A stretch of 64,000 bases of DNA from JAYFRE01 sp034926235 (GTDB taxonomy: Bacteria > Pseudomonadota > Alphaproteobacteria > Rhodospirillales > Magnetospirillaceae): positions 1 through 64,000 of the forward strand of contig JAYFRE010000124.1 in NCBI GenBank assembly GCA_034926235.1, written 5' to 3'. Both the position numbers and the translations under genes were made by a program. The notes beneath the pieces were generated by a model, which did no database searches, was not told where the DNA came from, and saw only the letters and a program-made list of their open reading frames with translations. The stretch's first letter is position 1; each line of letters opens with the position of its first letter. Of the stretch, positions 1-9,548 are shown piece by piece.

Positions 1-653
1 ATCTTCCGGCTTTCGGCGATCCAGTAGCCGAGATAGACATAATCAAGCCGTTGCCGGCGCGCTTCACCGATCAACCACAGGATGATATGCGTGCCCAGAC
101 TGGCATTGGGCATGTCGGGATCGAAGAAACTGTAGACTGCAGACAGGCCGTCGCTCATACGGTCGGTCAGGACAGCGCCTCTAAGCTCGCCGTCCTCGTC
201 ACGGAATTCCGCCAGCAGTGTGTCGATCGGGCTGTCCTCGATCATCGAGCGATAGTCGTAAAGCCCCATCAAAGCCATATCGCCGCCGTCATGGCGGGCA
301 TTCTGATAGCGAGAGAATAGGCGGAACTGTTCTAACGTCGCACGCGGCGGAATCCAGCGGGCCTGGATCGCGCTGTTGCGCACGGCGATCTTGCGCATGG
401 AACGATCAGGGGCAAAGCGTCCGGCTACGATGCGCACGGGGATGCAGGCCGAGCATCCGGGGCAGGCGGGCGTATAGGCGATGGAATGGCTGCGGCGGAA
501 TCCGGCCCGCGACAGGGATTCATGCAGGCTTTCCGCGTCGGGGCCGGCCAATTCGGTCACGATCTTGCGTTCCAGCCGGTCCGGGATATAGGGACAGGGC
601 AGGGGCGCTGTGGTGAAGAAAAAATGCGGCCGCTTCAGCGCGATATGGTCCAT
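1..653 (-). CDS. bpt: Aspartate/glutamate leucyltransferase (partial, C-terminus beyond window)
   Basis: Leucyl-tRNA-dependent protein transferase of the Bpt/ATE family, which adds Leu to N-terminal Asp or Glu and so feeds the N-degron pathway in the cytoplasm. About 217 residues are visible. The N-terminal ATE domain has the aromatic-rich start and CPYIP motif (Cys20) and the Cys cluster CPGCSAC (Cys64, 67, 70); the C-terminal domain is seen up to the LGYWI motif. Roughly 20-30 residues should be missing at the edge. ATG at 653 was chosen because residues from there match the family N-terminus; an upstream in-frame ATG at 746 adds an unmatched stretch. An RDD gene lies upstream on the same strand. 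Confidence 0.88.
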   Translation of the reverse strand, partial: MDHIALKRPHFFFTTAPLPCPYIPDRLERKIVTELAGPDAESLHESLSRAGFRRSHSIAYTPACPGCSACIPVRIVAGRFAPDRSMRKIAVRNSAIQARWIPPRATLEQFRLFSRYQNARHDGGDMALMGLYDYRSMIEDSPIDTLLAEFRDEDGELRGAVLTDRMSDGLSAVYSFFDPDMPNASLGTHIILWLIGEARRQRLDYVYLGYWIAESRK

Positions 654-780
654 GCCGACGCTTTTTTGCTTTCCGTAGCGGGGCTGGTCCGATCCGGCCG
701 CCTCGTCGCGTTTTTCAGAATAGCTCAAATGAAACCGGCATGCCATGCCGCCCGCCGCGCTGCAAAGACGCAGCCGCGTA

Positions 781-1263
781 TCAAAGCTCGTCGCGCAGGA
801 TAAGCGTGCCGGCGAGATAGTCGTGCAAGGTGCGCCGCCGGGGATTGAAAAGGGCGACCAGGAGCAGAATACCGCCGGAAAAGCCGGTGGTGAGGTAAAA
901 GCAAACCGTCTGTACGAAAGCCTGCAACAGGCTGGGACGGCCGCCCAGCATGGTATGGACGCGGATGCCTACGATGCGCATGCCGATGGTTGCGGCTCCG
1001 GGGCCGCCGATCAACAGGGAATGATAGGCCAGGGCGACGACGATCGGCAGGAAAAGGGCGTGAAGCGGCCAGAGCAGGCCGAAAGACATGACGGTGAGGA
1101 CGGCCAGCAGGGCATGCCCGCCGATCAGCAGCAATCCCAGGATCACAGCGTCGATCAGATAGGCCAGGATCCGGCGCAGCGTGACTCCCCGATAGCGTTC
1201 GGCGTTCAGAATCGGGTCCGGCGGCCAATCGGGGATTTGAAGAACGAGTTCGGGCAGCGCCAT
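781..1263 (-). CDS. RDD family membrane protein
   Basis: Small inner-membrane protein of about 160 residues with the RDD fold: the conserved Arg/Asp pair in the first helix (RRILAYLID), a long hydrophobic central region with two or three membrane segments, the GGPGAATIGMRI loop seen in this family, and a final hydrophobic helix. RDD proteins are mostly uncharacterised; some have been linked to ion transport, which cannot be inferred here. The start at 1263 (MALPEL) is preferred over the in-frame ATG at 1284, which adds only a polar stretch. It lies between motB and bpt on the same strand and may be cotranscribed with them. Confidence 0.75.
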   Translation of the reverse strand: MALPELVLQIPDWPPDPILNAERYRGVTLRRILAYLIDAVILGLLLIGGHALLAVLTVMSFGLLWPLHALFLPIVVALAYHSLLIGGPGAATIGMRIVGIRVHTMLGGRPSLLQAFVQTVCFYLTTGFSGGILLLVALFNPRRRTLHDYLAGTLILRDEL

Positions 1264-1300
1264 GCTCTCTTGCCTCTCTTGCAAAGACCGGCCCTGTCTA

Positions 1301-2365
1301 TCAGCGCGGCTTGGGCGGCGGCGGCAGGGTCTGTGCCGGACCTTTGAGGGAATCGGGGATCTGTCCGCTTCGTGCCGCTTCCGGGGTTACCTCGACCGTT
1401 GACGGCGGCGGTATTTGACGCAGAAGCACGATCGAAATGCGCCGGTTACGGGCGTTGGTGGGATCGTTTTGCATAAGAGGATCGGTGTCCGAACGTCCGA
1501 CGACCCGTTCGATCCGATCCGCCGGAACACCTGCAAGCTGCAAAGCGCGCCGTGTGGCCTGGGCCCGGTCGGTGGACAATTCCCAGTTGCCGTAATTGCT
1601 TTTGCCGGAAAAGGGCGTGGAGTCGGTGTGGCCCGAAATGGCGATTTTTTCGGGCAATTGCTTGATCACGCGCGAGACCAGATCGATCAGGGCGCGCGTA
1701 TGGCCGAACATCTCGGACGATCCCAGCGGGAACATGGTCAACCCGTCCTGATCGACAATCTGGATTCGCAATCCTTCGGGCGTATTGTCGACCATCAGGC
1801 TGTCAGCCATCTTCCGCAGTTCGGGGATCGAGTTGATCGCCTGCTTCAGCATCTCCTGGGCGCGCTCAAACTGCTTTTGTTCGCGCTCGGCATTGGCCTT
1901 CACGATCTGCTCTTCCGTCATCGGCTTGGCGCGGTCTTCCGGCTGTTCCTTTTGCTGCTGCGCCGCGTCCTTCTGGTCCTGGTTGCTGCGCCCGTCCTTG
2001 TCTTCCTGGGATGCCCCCTCGGCCGGGTCCGTCTTCTCGTCGCCGCCTTCGCCCAGGGTGGGCGGGGGCAGGGACAGGGTGAAGCTGGGCGTCGATGCCG
2101 TGGATGACATGGCGCCTTTTCCGACCGCCGTACCACCCAACATGCCGCCGGCGCCGCCGCTGGAAAGCGATACGCTGCTGGGGGCGAAATAATCGGCAAT
2201 TCCCTGAAGCTGTTCCTCGGTCACGGCGTTCAGCAACCAAAGCAGCAGAAAGAACGCCATCATCGCGGTCACGAAATCGGCATAGGCGACTTTCCAGGCG
2301 CCGCCATGATGGCCGCCATGCCCGCTTTTCTTGATCCGCTTGATGATGATCGGTTGTTCAGCCAT
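1301..2365 (-). CDS. motB: Flagellar motor stator protein MotB
   Basis: Stator subunit that anchors the MotA/MotB proton channel to peptidoglycan. Of 354 residues, the cytoplasmic N-terminus is basic and His/Gly-rich, followed by a single membrane helix (about 29-47) containing the channel Asp (Asp30 in YADFVTAMM). A long charged, Gln-rich linker follows (about 100-190), then an OmpA-like peptidoglycan-binding domain (about 195-315) with SGHTDSTPF and the NRRISI helix. The C-terminal tail is Pro-rich. The gene is 36 bp downstream of motA on the same strand, so the pair forms an operon. Asp at position 30 fits a proton-driven motor. Confidence 0.95.
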   Translation of the reverse strand: MAEQPIIIKRIKKSGHGGHHGGAWKVAYADFVTAMMAFFLLLWLLNAVTEEQLQGIADYFAPSSVSLSSGGAGGMLGGTAVGKGAMSSTASTPSFTLSLPPPTLGEGGDEKTDPAEGASQEDKDGRSNQDQKDAAQQQKEQPEDRAKPMTEEQIVKANAEREQKQFERAQEMLKQAINSIPELRKMADSLMVDNTPEGLRIQIVDQDGLTMFPLGSSEMFGHTRALIDLVSRVIKQLPEKIAISGHTDSTPFSGKSNYGNWELSTDRAQATRRALQLAGVPADRIERVVGRSDTDPLMQNDPTNARNRRISIVLLRQIPPPSTVEVTPEAARSGQIPDSLKGPAQTLPPPPKPR

Positions 2366-2401
2366 GAACCGTTTCCATCCGCCTTGTCACAGGGAAAAAC
2401 C

Positions 2402-3262
2402 TCAATCCGGCGGCAGGTTGGTGACGGCCTCTTCGACCTCCTGGAAGCTGGGACGCACGCTGGGAGGCAGGGTTTTGCGTCCGAACTCGATCGACACCTG
2501 CGGCGCATAGCCCATCATATGAGCCAGGAGGCAGGATTTGATGCAGGTGAGATAGTCGGTCTCGGTCTTGTAGATGATTTCGAGGATGCGGCCGAAAGGG
2601 GCGAAGAAGCCATAGGCCAGCAGCACGCCCATAAAGGTGCCGCACAACGCCGCGCCGATCAGATGGCCCAATACCTCGGGCGGTTCGGTAATCGATCCCA
2701 TCGTATGGATGACGCCCAGCACGGCTGCGACGATACCCAAGGCCGGCATTGCGTCCGACATGGTGGTGAACCCTGAAGAGGTCATCGCCATTTCACTGTG
2801 GTGCGCCTCGATTTCCGCATCGATGACCGCCTCGACCTCATGGGCGTTGTTGGTGCCCAGGGTCAGAAGCCGCAAATAATCGCACAGGAATTCGACGCTG
2901 TGATGATCGGATGAAAAACGCGGAAATTTCTGGAACAGCGAACTTTCCTCGGGCCGCTCCACATGACTTTCCAGGGCGAGATCACCCTTGGTCTTGGCCA
3001 GTTTGAACAGCGAGTAGAGCAGGCTGAAGGTTTCGATGTAGGTCGATTTGTTGTGCCGCGACCCCCTGAACATCACCATCACGGCCTTACCGGTGCCGAG
3101 CAGGACGAATTTGGGGTTGCCGATGATGTAACTGCCGATGGCGGCGCCGAGAATGATAAGCCATTCAAAGGGCTGGATCAGGACCCCGAGATGGCCGCCA
3201 TTGCCGGCATAGCCGCCGATGACGGAAATGATCACCACCACCGAGCCAATGATTACGAACAT
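2402..3262 (-). CDS. motA: Flagellar motor stator protein MotA
   Basis: Inner-membrane stator subunit with the four-helix layout of MotA: two hydrophobic segments near the N-terminus (about 2-20 and 33-50), a charged cytoplasmic loop that contacts FliG, and two helices near residues 175-230 (the ALGIVAAVLGVIHTMG segment and the following LIGAALCGTFMGV segment). Length is 286 residues, usual for the family. A GGGGT ribosome-binding site lies 6 nt before the ATG. First gene of the motAB pair; its promoter must lie in the 336-bp gap to the right. No other flagellar genes are near apart from a FliL-like gene at 14.3 kb. Confidence 0.95.
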   Translation of the reverse strand: MFVIIGSVVVIISVIGGYAGNGGHLGVLIQPFEWLIILGAAIGSYIIGNPKFVLLGTGKAVMVMFRGSRHNKSTYIETFSLLYSLFKLAKTKGDLALESHVERPEESSLFQKFPRFSSDHHSVEFLCDYLRLLTLGTNNAHEVEAVIDAEIEAHHSEMAMTSSGFTTMSDAMPALGIVAAVLGVIHTMGSITEPPEVLGHLIGAALCGTFMGVLLAYGFFAPFGRILEIIYKTETDYLTCIKSCLLAHMMGYAPQVSIEFGRKTLPPSVRPSFQEVEEAVTNLPPD

Positions 3263-3598
3263 GTTTTACCCCTGCTGTGGCCGTAACCGGCACGCCTTGC
3301 GGCAGAGCGGTTTCCACCCTCGATCGGCAAAGATGCTATAAAAAAACGCCGCTCTTGTCGCCATGCAACACTATAAAGATCAAAAAAACGTGAAGATGTG
3401 ATCGGCGGAAGGGGGGGAAAGAAAATGGTGGGGCGACCGCCTTTCGGCGTGTGACGCCGCCACGCGATTGGAAAATTGAAACGCTATTCGCTTGTCCGGT
3501 GAACAAGCCAGTTCTATTCCTCCATCCAGGAATACCCTGGTATGCGGATCGTGATGTTTCAATGACGCCTCGGAAAGCCCTGAATGGGGCCGGGGGCA
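3263..3598. other. Intergenic gap between motA and hemB
   Basis: 336 bp without a convincing gene. It should carry the motAB promoter (reading leftward): the minus strand has TATAGT- and TATAGC-like boxes and T-runs between about 3335 and 3400, but no clear -35 partner or full flagellar sigma-28 site. A small perfect hairpin, CGGCGT-GTG-ACGCCG, lies at 3445-3459. Open frames here have no family match and lack the codon use of their neighbours. Confidence 0.5.
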
Positions 3599-4615
<1,017 letters not shown>

Positions 4616-5908
4616 TTACACGGCCTCCAGAGCCTGGTTCAGATCGGCGAGGATGTCGTCGATATGTTCGATTCCGATGGAAAGCCGAACATACCCTTCG
4701 GATACCCCCGTCGCCAACTGCTCTTCCGCCGAAAGCTGCGAATGGGTCGTGCTGCCGGGGTGGATGGCAAGACTGCGGGCGTCACCGATATTCGCCACAT
4801 GATAGAATAATTTCAAAGCGTTGATGAAGCGTTTGCCGGCTTCGCCGCCGCCTTTAAGTTCAAATCCGACCAGCGCGCCATAACCGCCCTTGAGCGCGGC
4901 GTCGGCGCGGCGCTTTTGCTCGCCGGTCTGAACCGAAGGATGGATGACCTTGGCGACCTTGGGATGCACGGTCAGGTAATCGACCACGGCCCGGGCGTTG
5001 CGATTGTGTTCGCGGATGCGCAGGGGCAGGGTCTCCAATCCCTGGATGAGCTGGAAGGCGCTCAAGGGGCTGAGGGCGGCGCCGATGTCGCGCAACAAAG
5101 TGACGCGGGCGCGCAGGATATAGGCGATCGGCCCCAGCGGCTTGACGGCCTGGGTCCAGACCGCGCCGTGATAGCTGGGGTCGGGCTGGTTGAGAAGCGG
5201 GAAGCGCTCGGCGTGCTTCTCCCAATCGAATGTGCCCGAATCGATGATCGCGCCGCCGATCGTGGTCCCATGGCCGCCGATATATTTCGTCGTCGAGTAA
5301 ACCACCACATGTGCGCCCAGATCGAAGGGGCGCGCAATGATCGGCGCGGCGGTGTTGTCCACGATCAAAGGAACGCCCAATTCGTTGCCGATGGCCGCGA
5401 CCTCGGCGATCGGGAAAACCTGGAGCTTCGGATTGGGCAGGGTCTCGGCGTAATAGGCGCGGGTCATGGCATCGGTGGCGCGGCGGAAATTCTCAGGGTC
5501 CGAGGGATCGACGAAACGCACTTCGATACCCAATTGTTTGAAGGTGTTGGCGAACAGATTCCAGGTGCCGCCATAAAGGTCGGTCGAAGAGACGAAGTTA
5601 TCGCCGGCCTGGGCGACGTTCAGGATCGAAAAGGTGCTGGCCGCCTGGCCTGAGGAAACCACCAAAGCGCCGACGCCGCCTTCCAGCGCCGCCAGGCGCT
5701 TTTCCAGGACGTCGTTGGTGGGGTTCATGATACGGGTATAGATGTTGCCCAGTTCTTTCAGCCCGAACAGATTCGCCGCATGATCCGTGTCGTTGAACTG
5801 GTAAGAGGTGGTTTGATAGATCGGCACGGCAACCGCGGTCGTCGCCGGATCGGAGCGATAGCCGGCATGTAGAACCAGGGTTTCGGGGTGAGTGCTGTTA
5901 ACGGTCAT
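4616..5908 (-). CDS. metY: O-acetylhomoserine sulfhydrylase (PLP-dependent)
   Basis: Makes homocysteine from O-acetylhomoserine and sulfide in direct-sulfhydrylation methionine synthesis. 430 residues of the Cys/Met-metabolism PLP family: SSGQAAS near 85, DLYGGTW near 110, VDNTAAP near 183 and the PLP lysine Lys208 in STTKYIGGHG. Length above 420 and these motifs fit the MetY group rather than the shorter cystathionine gamma-synthases. The leader carries a SAM-II-type riboswitch and a TTGACA promoter, so expression should fall when S-adenosylmethionine is plentiful. Confidence 0.93.
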   Translation of the reverse strand: MTVNSTHPETLVLHAGYRSDPATTAVAVPIYQTTSYQFNDTDHAANLFGLKELGNIYTRIMNPTNDVLEKRLAALEGGVGALVVSSGQAASTFSILNVAQAGDNFVSSTDLYGGTWNLFANTFKQLGIEVRFVDPSDPENFRRATDAMTRAYYAETLPNPKLQVFPIAEVAAIGNELGVPLIVDNTAAPIIARPFDLGAHVVVYSTTKYIGGHGTTIGGAIIDSGTFDWEKHAERFPLLNQPDPSYHGAVWTQAVKPLGPIAYILRARVTLLRDIGAALSPLSAFQLIQGLETLPLRIREHNRNARAVVDYLTVHPKVAKVIHPSVQTGEQKRRADAALKGGYGALVGFELKGGGEAGKRFINALKLFYHVANIGDARSLAIHPGSTTHSQLSAEEQLATGVSEGYVRLSIGIEHIDDILADLNQALEAV

Positions 5909-5980
5909 TGCTCGAAGTCCTCGTCGTCTCGTGTGGAAACCTGAATATTAGGGCCCACGAGGGCTGATTCGAGCCGCCGT

Positions 5981-6031
5981 GGCGCTTTAGCTTTTGGTGC
6001 GCGGTGCAAGCTGCCCCTCAAATGACCGCGT
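5981..6031 (-). ncRNA. SAM-II-type riboswitch (metY leader)
   Basis: On the minus strand a 6-bp stem CGCGGT/ACCGCG (6030-6025 with 6005-6000) encloses a loop with the conserved CATTTG and GCAGCTTGCA blocks. Downstream lies CAAAAGCTAAAG; AAGCT (5993-5989) can pair back to AGCTT in the loop (6012-6008), giving the SAM-II pseudoknot. Position and gene context (metY, alphaproteobacterium) match where SAM-II elements are known. A further hairpin closed by CCACG/CGTGG follows at about 5956-5983. Called by eye; a covariance-model search would settle it. Confidence 0.75.
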
Positions 6032-6064
6032 CGAACAGGCGTCATCGTCTGTTTGATGGGAATG

Positions 6065-6093
6065 AGCAAACACCGATCAGGAAAGACTGTCAA
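6065..6093 (-). promoter_or_regulatory. Putative sigma-70 promoter of metY
   Basis: Minus strand TTGACA (6093-6088), 17-nt spacer, then TTTGCT (6070-6065). It sits about 35 nt before the SAM-II-like structure, as expected for the leader transcript. The -35 is perfect; the -10 is weak. Confidence 0.5.
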
Positions 6094-6194
6094 GGAATAG
6101 AACAAAAATTTTTATGTACATGATTCTTTTTACACTAAAATAAAGTGTGTTTTATGGATGCGAAACCGAGCGCAAAACAATAGGGAGGTCCGGC

Positions 6195-6389
6195 ATGGCG
6201 TTGGACGAGGTCTTGTTTGAATTCTATCGGATCGGCAATGCGGTCAAGGTCTCGGCGATCGACGCCAAGACAGGTACCGAGATAGCGATCGTGGGCGCAG
6301 CGTCGATGCCGGAATCGGCTTTGCGCGCGCTTGCCGTGCGCAAACTACGTTATGTGCTGGAAAAGAACGCCCGAAGAGAAGGCGCATAA
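6195..6389 (+). CDS. DUF6898-like small protein
   Basis: 64-residue soluble protein, MALDEVLFEFYRIGNAV onward, recalling a small conserved family of Rhodospirillales-like bacteria (DUF6898) of unknown role. It is mostly beta-like in its first half (FYRIGNAVKVSAIDAKTG) with a basic C-terminal helix (LRALAVRKLRYVLEK). Start chosen at 6195 because AGGGAGG lies 7 nt upstream; longer in-frame starts at 6147 lack one. It stands alone between the divergent metY leader and mucR, and ends in a shared bidirectional terminator. The family name is from memory, not a search. Confidence 0.7.
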   Translation: MALDEVLFEFYRIGNAVKVSAIDAKTGTEIAIVGAASMPESALRALAVRKLRYVLEKNARREGA

Positions 6390-6428
6390 AAAACAAGCCG
6401 CTGCCCAATTGAGGGCGCGGCTTGTTTC
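6390..6428. terminator. Bidirectional terminator between DUF6898 gene and mucR
   Basis: Inverted repeat AAACAAGCCGC (6391-6401) / GCGGCTTGTTT (6417-6427) with A-run before and T-run after, so it can end transcription from both converging genes. Confidence 0.85.
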
Positions 6429-6450
6429 CGGATCCCTTTCGATAAAGGGA

Positions 6451-6927
6451 TTACTTGGCCCGCGGACGGCGGGAACGCTTTTCTTCGACGACTTCTTCGT
6501 TGGTCTTACGGCCAAGGCCGATTTTCTTGGCGAAATCCGACCTCTGAGCGGCGTAATTGGGAGCCACCATCGGATAATCGGCGGGCAGGGACCATTTCGC
6601 ACGGTATTCATCGGGCGTCATATTGTAGGTCGTGCGAAGATGCCGCTTCAGCATCTTCAGTTTCTTTCCATCTTCAAGGCAGACGATGTAATCGGGAGTA
6701 ACCGATTTCTTTACCGGAACAGCCGGGCGGGGCGCCTCGGGCTTCACATCCGGCGTCTGGGGATCGAGCTGGGTCAGCGACGCGTAAACCGTTTGAAGAA
6801 CCTCGGGAATCTGGCCTGCGGGCAAAGGGTTTTTGCTGACATAGGCGGCCACCACATCGACGGCCATGCGCAGAATGTCATCATGCGAAATCTTATCGGT
6901 GGCGTTCTCGCTCATGTTATTTGTCAT
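6451..6927 (-). CDS. mucR: MucR/Ros family transcriptional regulator
   Basis: DNA-binding regulator of 158 residues. The N-terminal half is a helical oligomerisation region (DDILRMAVDVVAAYVSKN), then a Pro-rich linker, then the MucR zinc-finger-like domain: CLEDGKKLKMLKRHL, TPDEYRAKW, LPADYPMVAPNYAAQRS and a basic tail. The finger keeps Cys, Asp and the first His, but the second His is Thr (RHLRTTYN), so metal binding is doubtful. MucR proteins are H-NS-like silencers controlling surface polysaccharide, motility and cell-cycle genes in alphaproteobacteria. Start at 6927 (MTNN) or 6915 (MSEN); neither has a strong ribosome-binding site. A promoter and an inverted repeat lie just upstream. Confidence 0.92.
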   Translation of the reverse strand: MTNNMSENATDKISHDDILRMAVDVVAAYVSKNPLPAGQIPEVLQTVYASLTQLDPQTPDVKPEAPRPAVPVKKSVTPDYIVCLEDGKKLKMLKRHLRTTYNMTPDEYRAKWSLPADYPMVAPNYAAQRSDFAKKIGLGRKTNEEVVEEKRSRRPRAK

Positions 6928-6949
6928 CCGATTGTGGGGTTTCCAGTGA

Positions 6950-6998
6950 AACCTACTCACTAGTTTTCCTACTGTCAATTCAAATATCCGAACGGATA
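6950..6998 (-). promoter_or_regulatory. mucR promoter with adjacent inverted repeat
   Basis: Minus strand TTGACA (6978-6973), 17-nt spacer, TAGGTT (6955-6950). Directly upstream of the -35 box is an inverted repeat TATCCG-AA-CGGATA (6985-6998), a plausible operator or activator site. MucR proteins are known to regulate themselves, but their sites are usually AT-rich and not of this form. Confidence 0.5.
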
Positions 6999-7287
6999 CT
7001 ATTGAGTTCTTGGGTTTGGATGCAGTGCAATAAAAATCGACGTCGCTTGTCCCCCTCTCTAGCTGAATGGGAAATAGTTCGCCTGGGAATTGCATGCGGA
7101 ATACTTGGGGACCGAGTCCCGCTTGAGTTTTCGCCTCGCTGGCATTAAGACAGGCGCGCGCGCACGTCCTAAGAGAATCTGAATCGCGTTTCTCTTGGCC
7201 AAAGCTTGTGTGGCGCATTGGCATTTTGATTCAACATATGGTATCAGAAGCCATCGCCCCTTATGACGACGGCATATTTCGCAGCCC
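6999..7287. other. Gap between mucR control region and rpiB
   Basis: With the mucR promoter region this makes a 360-bp gap. I see no gene: frames are short, lack family matches and have unlike codon use. It presumably carries the rpiB promoter, which I could not place. Confidence 0.4.
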
Positions 7288-7752
7288 ATGCCCATCAAGC
7301 CCTTAGCGATGGCCGCCGACCATGGCGGCTACGATTTGAAATCCATCCTGAAAACCGCGGCCGAAGACGCCGGATGGCCCGTGCTGGATTTGGGCACCTA
7401 TGGCCCTGAATCGGTTGATTATCCTGATTTCGCCGCCGCTCTCGCGCGATGCCTGGCGGGCGGGAAAGCCGATATCGGCGTGCTGGTCTGCGGGACCGGC
7501 ATCGGCATCAGCATTGCCGCCAACCGGTTTCCTCACATTCGCGCGGCCCTGGTCAGCGACCCGTTGTCGGCGCGTCTGGCCCGGCAACATAACGATGCCA
7601 ATGTCATCGTTTTCGGCGGTCGAATTATTGGCCCTGAACTGGCCAAAGATTGCCTGAAGGTTTTCCTCGAAACCGGATTCGAGGGCGGTCGCCATGCGCG
7701 GCGTGTGAATAAACTTGCCGATCTGGCGAAGACAAAAGGATCAGACGAATGA
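7288..7752 (+). CDS. rpiB: Ribose-5-phosphate isomerase B
   Basis: Interconverts ribose 5-phosphate and ribulose 5-phosphate in the pentose phosphate pathway. 154 residues of the RpiB/LacAB fold: [10 protein letters not shown] at the N-terminus (Asp11, His12), the catalytic Cys68 in [14 protein letters not shown], and [17 protein letters not shown]. The stop overlaps the glyA start by ATGA, so the two are translated together; ribose/one-carbon pairing rpiB-glyA-nrdR is a common alphaproteobacterial order. Confidence 0.94.
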   Translation: MPIKPLAMAADHGGYDLKSILKTAAEDAGWPVLDLGTYGPESVDYPDFAAALARCLAGGKADIGVLVCGTGIGISIAANRFPHIRAALVSDPLSARLARQHNDANVIVFGGRIIGPELAKDCLKVFLETGFEGGRHARRVNKLADLAKTKGSDE

Positions 7753-9041
7753 CGGTGGACAAGGCCTTCTATCAGCACTTCTTCGGCGCGTCGCTTGCCG
7801 ACAGCGATCCGGATATCTTTGCCGCCGTCGGTAAGGAACTCGTGCGCCAGCAAAGCCAGATCGAATTGATTGCCTCGGAAAACATCGTCTCAGCCGCCGT
7901 CCTGGCAGCGCAGGGAACGATTCTGACCAACAAATACGCAGAAGGTTATCCGGGCAAGCGTTATTACGGCGGCTGCGAATTCGTCGATATCGTCGAGGAT
8001 CTGGCGATCGCGCGGGCGAAAGAGCTGTTCGGTTGTTCATACGTCAATGTGCAGCCGAATTCTGGCTCCCAGGCCAATCAGGCCGTGTTCATGGCGCTTC
8101 TCCAGCCCGGCGACACCATTATGGGGCTTTCCCTGGCCGCGGGCGGACATCTGACTCATGGCTCGCCGCCCAATCAATCCGGAAAATGGTTCAAGGCCGT
8201 CAATTACGGCGTCCGCCGCGAAGACGCGCGGATCGATTATGACGAGGTCGAGCGCCTGGCGCTGGAACATCGCCCGCGCCTGATCATCGCCGGGGGGTCC
8301 GCCTACCCCCGTGTCATCGATTTCGAGCGTTTCCGCGCCATCGCGGACAAGGTAGGCGATTATCTGCTGGTCGATATGGCCCATTTCGCCGGACTGGTCG
8401 CAGGCGGGGTGCATCCCAGCCCGGTGCCGTTCGCGCATGTCACCACAACCACCACGCATAAGACGCTGCGGGGACCGCGCGGCGGCATGGTGCTGTCCAA
8501 CGATGCCGACATCGGCAAGAAGATCAACTCGGCGATCTTCCCAGGCATCCAGGGCGGCCCCTTGATGCATGTCATCGCCGCCAAGGCGGTGGCCCTGCGC
8601 GAAGCGTTGCAGCCTGAATTCAAGACCTACGCCAAAGCGGTTAAAGACAATGCGGCGGTTCTGGCCGAAACCCTAGTCTCGCGCGGGCTGGATATCGTAT
8701 CGGGCGGCACTGACACGCATCTGATGCTGGTCGATCTCAGGCCCAAGAAGCTGACCGGCAAGGTGGCCGAGGAATCGCTGGAGCGGGCCGGGATCACCTG
8801 CAACAAGAACGGCATTCCCTTCGACCCGGAGAAGCCGACCGTGACCTCGGGCGTGCGTCTGGGCTCGCCGGCCGCGACTACGCGCGGATTCGGAATCGAG
8901 GAGTTCCGTGACGTCGGCAATCTGATCGGCGATGTGCTCGACGGCTTGGCGACCAACCCGGCCGACAATTCGGTCGTCGAGACCAAGGTTCGTGGTAAAG
9001 TGGCCGAACTCTGCCGGAGATTCCCGATCTATAAGAGCTGA
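7749..9041 (+). CDS. glyA: Serine hydroxymethyltransferase
   Basis: PLP enzyme converting serine and tetrahydrofolate to glycine and 5,10-methylene-tetrahydrofolate, the main source of one-carbon units. 430 residues, usual size. Signatures: [15 protein letters not shown] (61-75), [12 protein letters not shown] (99-110), the [12 protein letters not shown] block and PLP lysine Lys238 in [15 protein letters not shown]. Starts inside the rpiB stop (ATGA) and is followed after 33 bp by nrdR. Confidence 0.97.
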   Translation: MTVDKAFYQHFFGASLADSDPDIFAAVGKELVRQQSQIELIASENIVSAAVLAAQGTILTNKYAEGYPGKRYYGGCEFVDIVEDLAIARAKELFGCSYVNVQPNSGSQANQAVFMALLQPGDTIMGLSLAAGGHLTHGSPPNQSGKWFKAVNYGVRREDARIDYDEVERLALEHRPRLIIAGGSAYPRVIDFERFRAIADKVGDYLLVDMAHFAGLVAGGVHPSPVPFAHVTTTTTHKTLRGPRGGMVLSNDADIGKKINSAIFPGIQGGPLMHVIAAKAVALREALQPEFKTYAKAVKDNAAVLAETLVSRGLDIVSGGTDTHLMLVDLRPKKLTGKVAEESLERAGITCNKNGIPFDPEKPTVTSGVRLGSPAATTRGFGIEEFRDVGNLIGDVLDGLATNPADNSVVETKVRGKVAELCRRFPIYKS

Positions 9042-9074
9042 TCCGGAATCCCGTGAAGCGAGGGGGAGCAGGGA

Positions 9075-9548
9075 ATGCGTTGTCCGTTCTGCAGCCATGA
9101 CGACACCCAGGTCAAGGACTCGCGCCCGACCGAGGACAATGCGGCTATCCGCAGGCGGCGCTTCTGCCCCGCTTGCGGATCCCGGTTCACCACCTTTGAA
9201 CGGGTGCAATTGCGCGATTTGATCGTCGTCAAGAAAAACGGCGCGCGGGTGGCGTTCGACCGCGACAAGCTCGCACGGTCGATTTCGATCGCCGTACGCA
9301 AGCGGCCCGTCGATCCGGAACGGGTGGAACGGATCATCAATTCCATTCAGCGCCGATTGGAAAGCAGCGGCGAAAGCGAAATCGCCTCGGAAAGCATCGG
9401 CGAGATGGTCATGGACGCGTTGGCCAGCCTGGATCAGGTGGCTTATGTGCGTTTTGCCTCGGTCTATCGCAATTTCCGCGAGGCCAAGGATTTTGAAGCC
9501 TTCATCGGGAAATTCGGTGGCACAGCTCCCCTCGACGACGACGATTGA
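9075..9548 (+). CDS. nrdR: Transcriptional repressor NrdR
   Basis: Nucleotide-sensing repressor of ribonucleotide reductase genes. 157 residues: zinc ribbon with Cys3, Cys6, Cys31 and Cys34, followed by an ATP-cone domain (about 49-139; [17 protein letters not shown] and the [11 protein letters not shown] helix), then an acidic tail. GGGGGAGCAGGG upstream supports the ATG at 9075. Its 3' end overlaps the probable ribD start. The glyA-nrdR-ribD order is typical of alphaproteobacteria. I saw no obvious NrdR box in this window. Confidence 0.95.
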   Translation: MRCPFCSHDDTQVKDSRPTEDNAAIRRRRFCPACGSRFTTFERVQLRDLIVVKKNGARVAFDRDKLARSISIAVRKRPVDPERVERIINSIQRRLESSGESEIASESIGEMVMDALASLDQVAYVRFASVYRNFREAKDFEAFIGKFGGTAPLDDDD

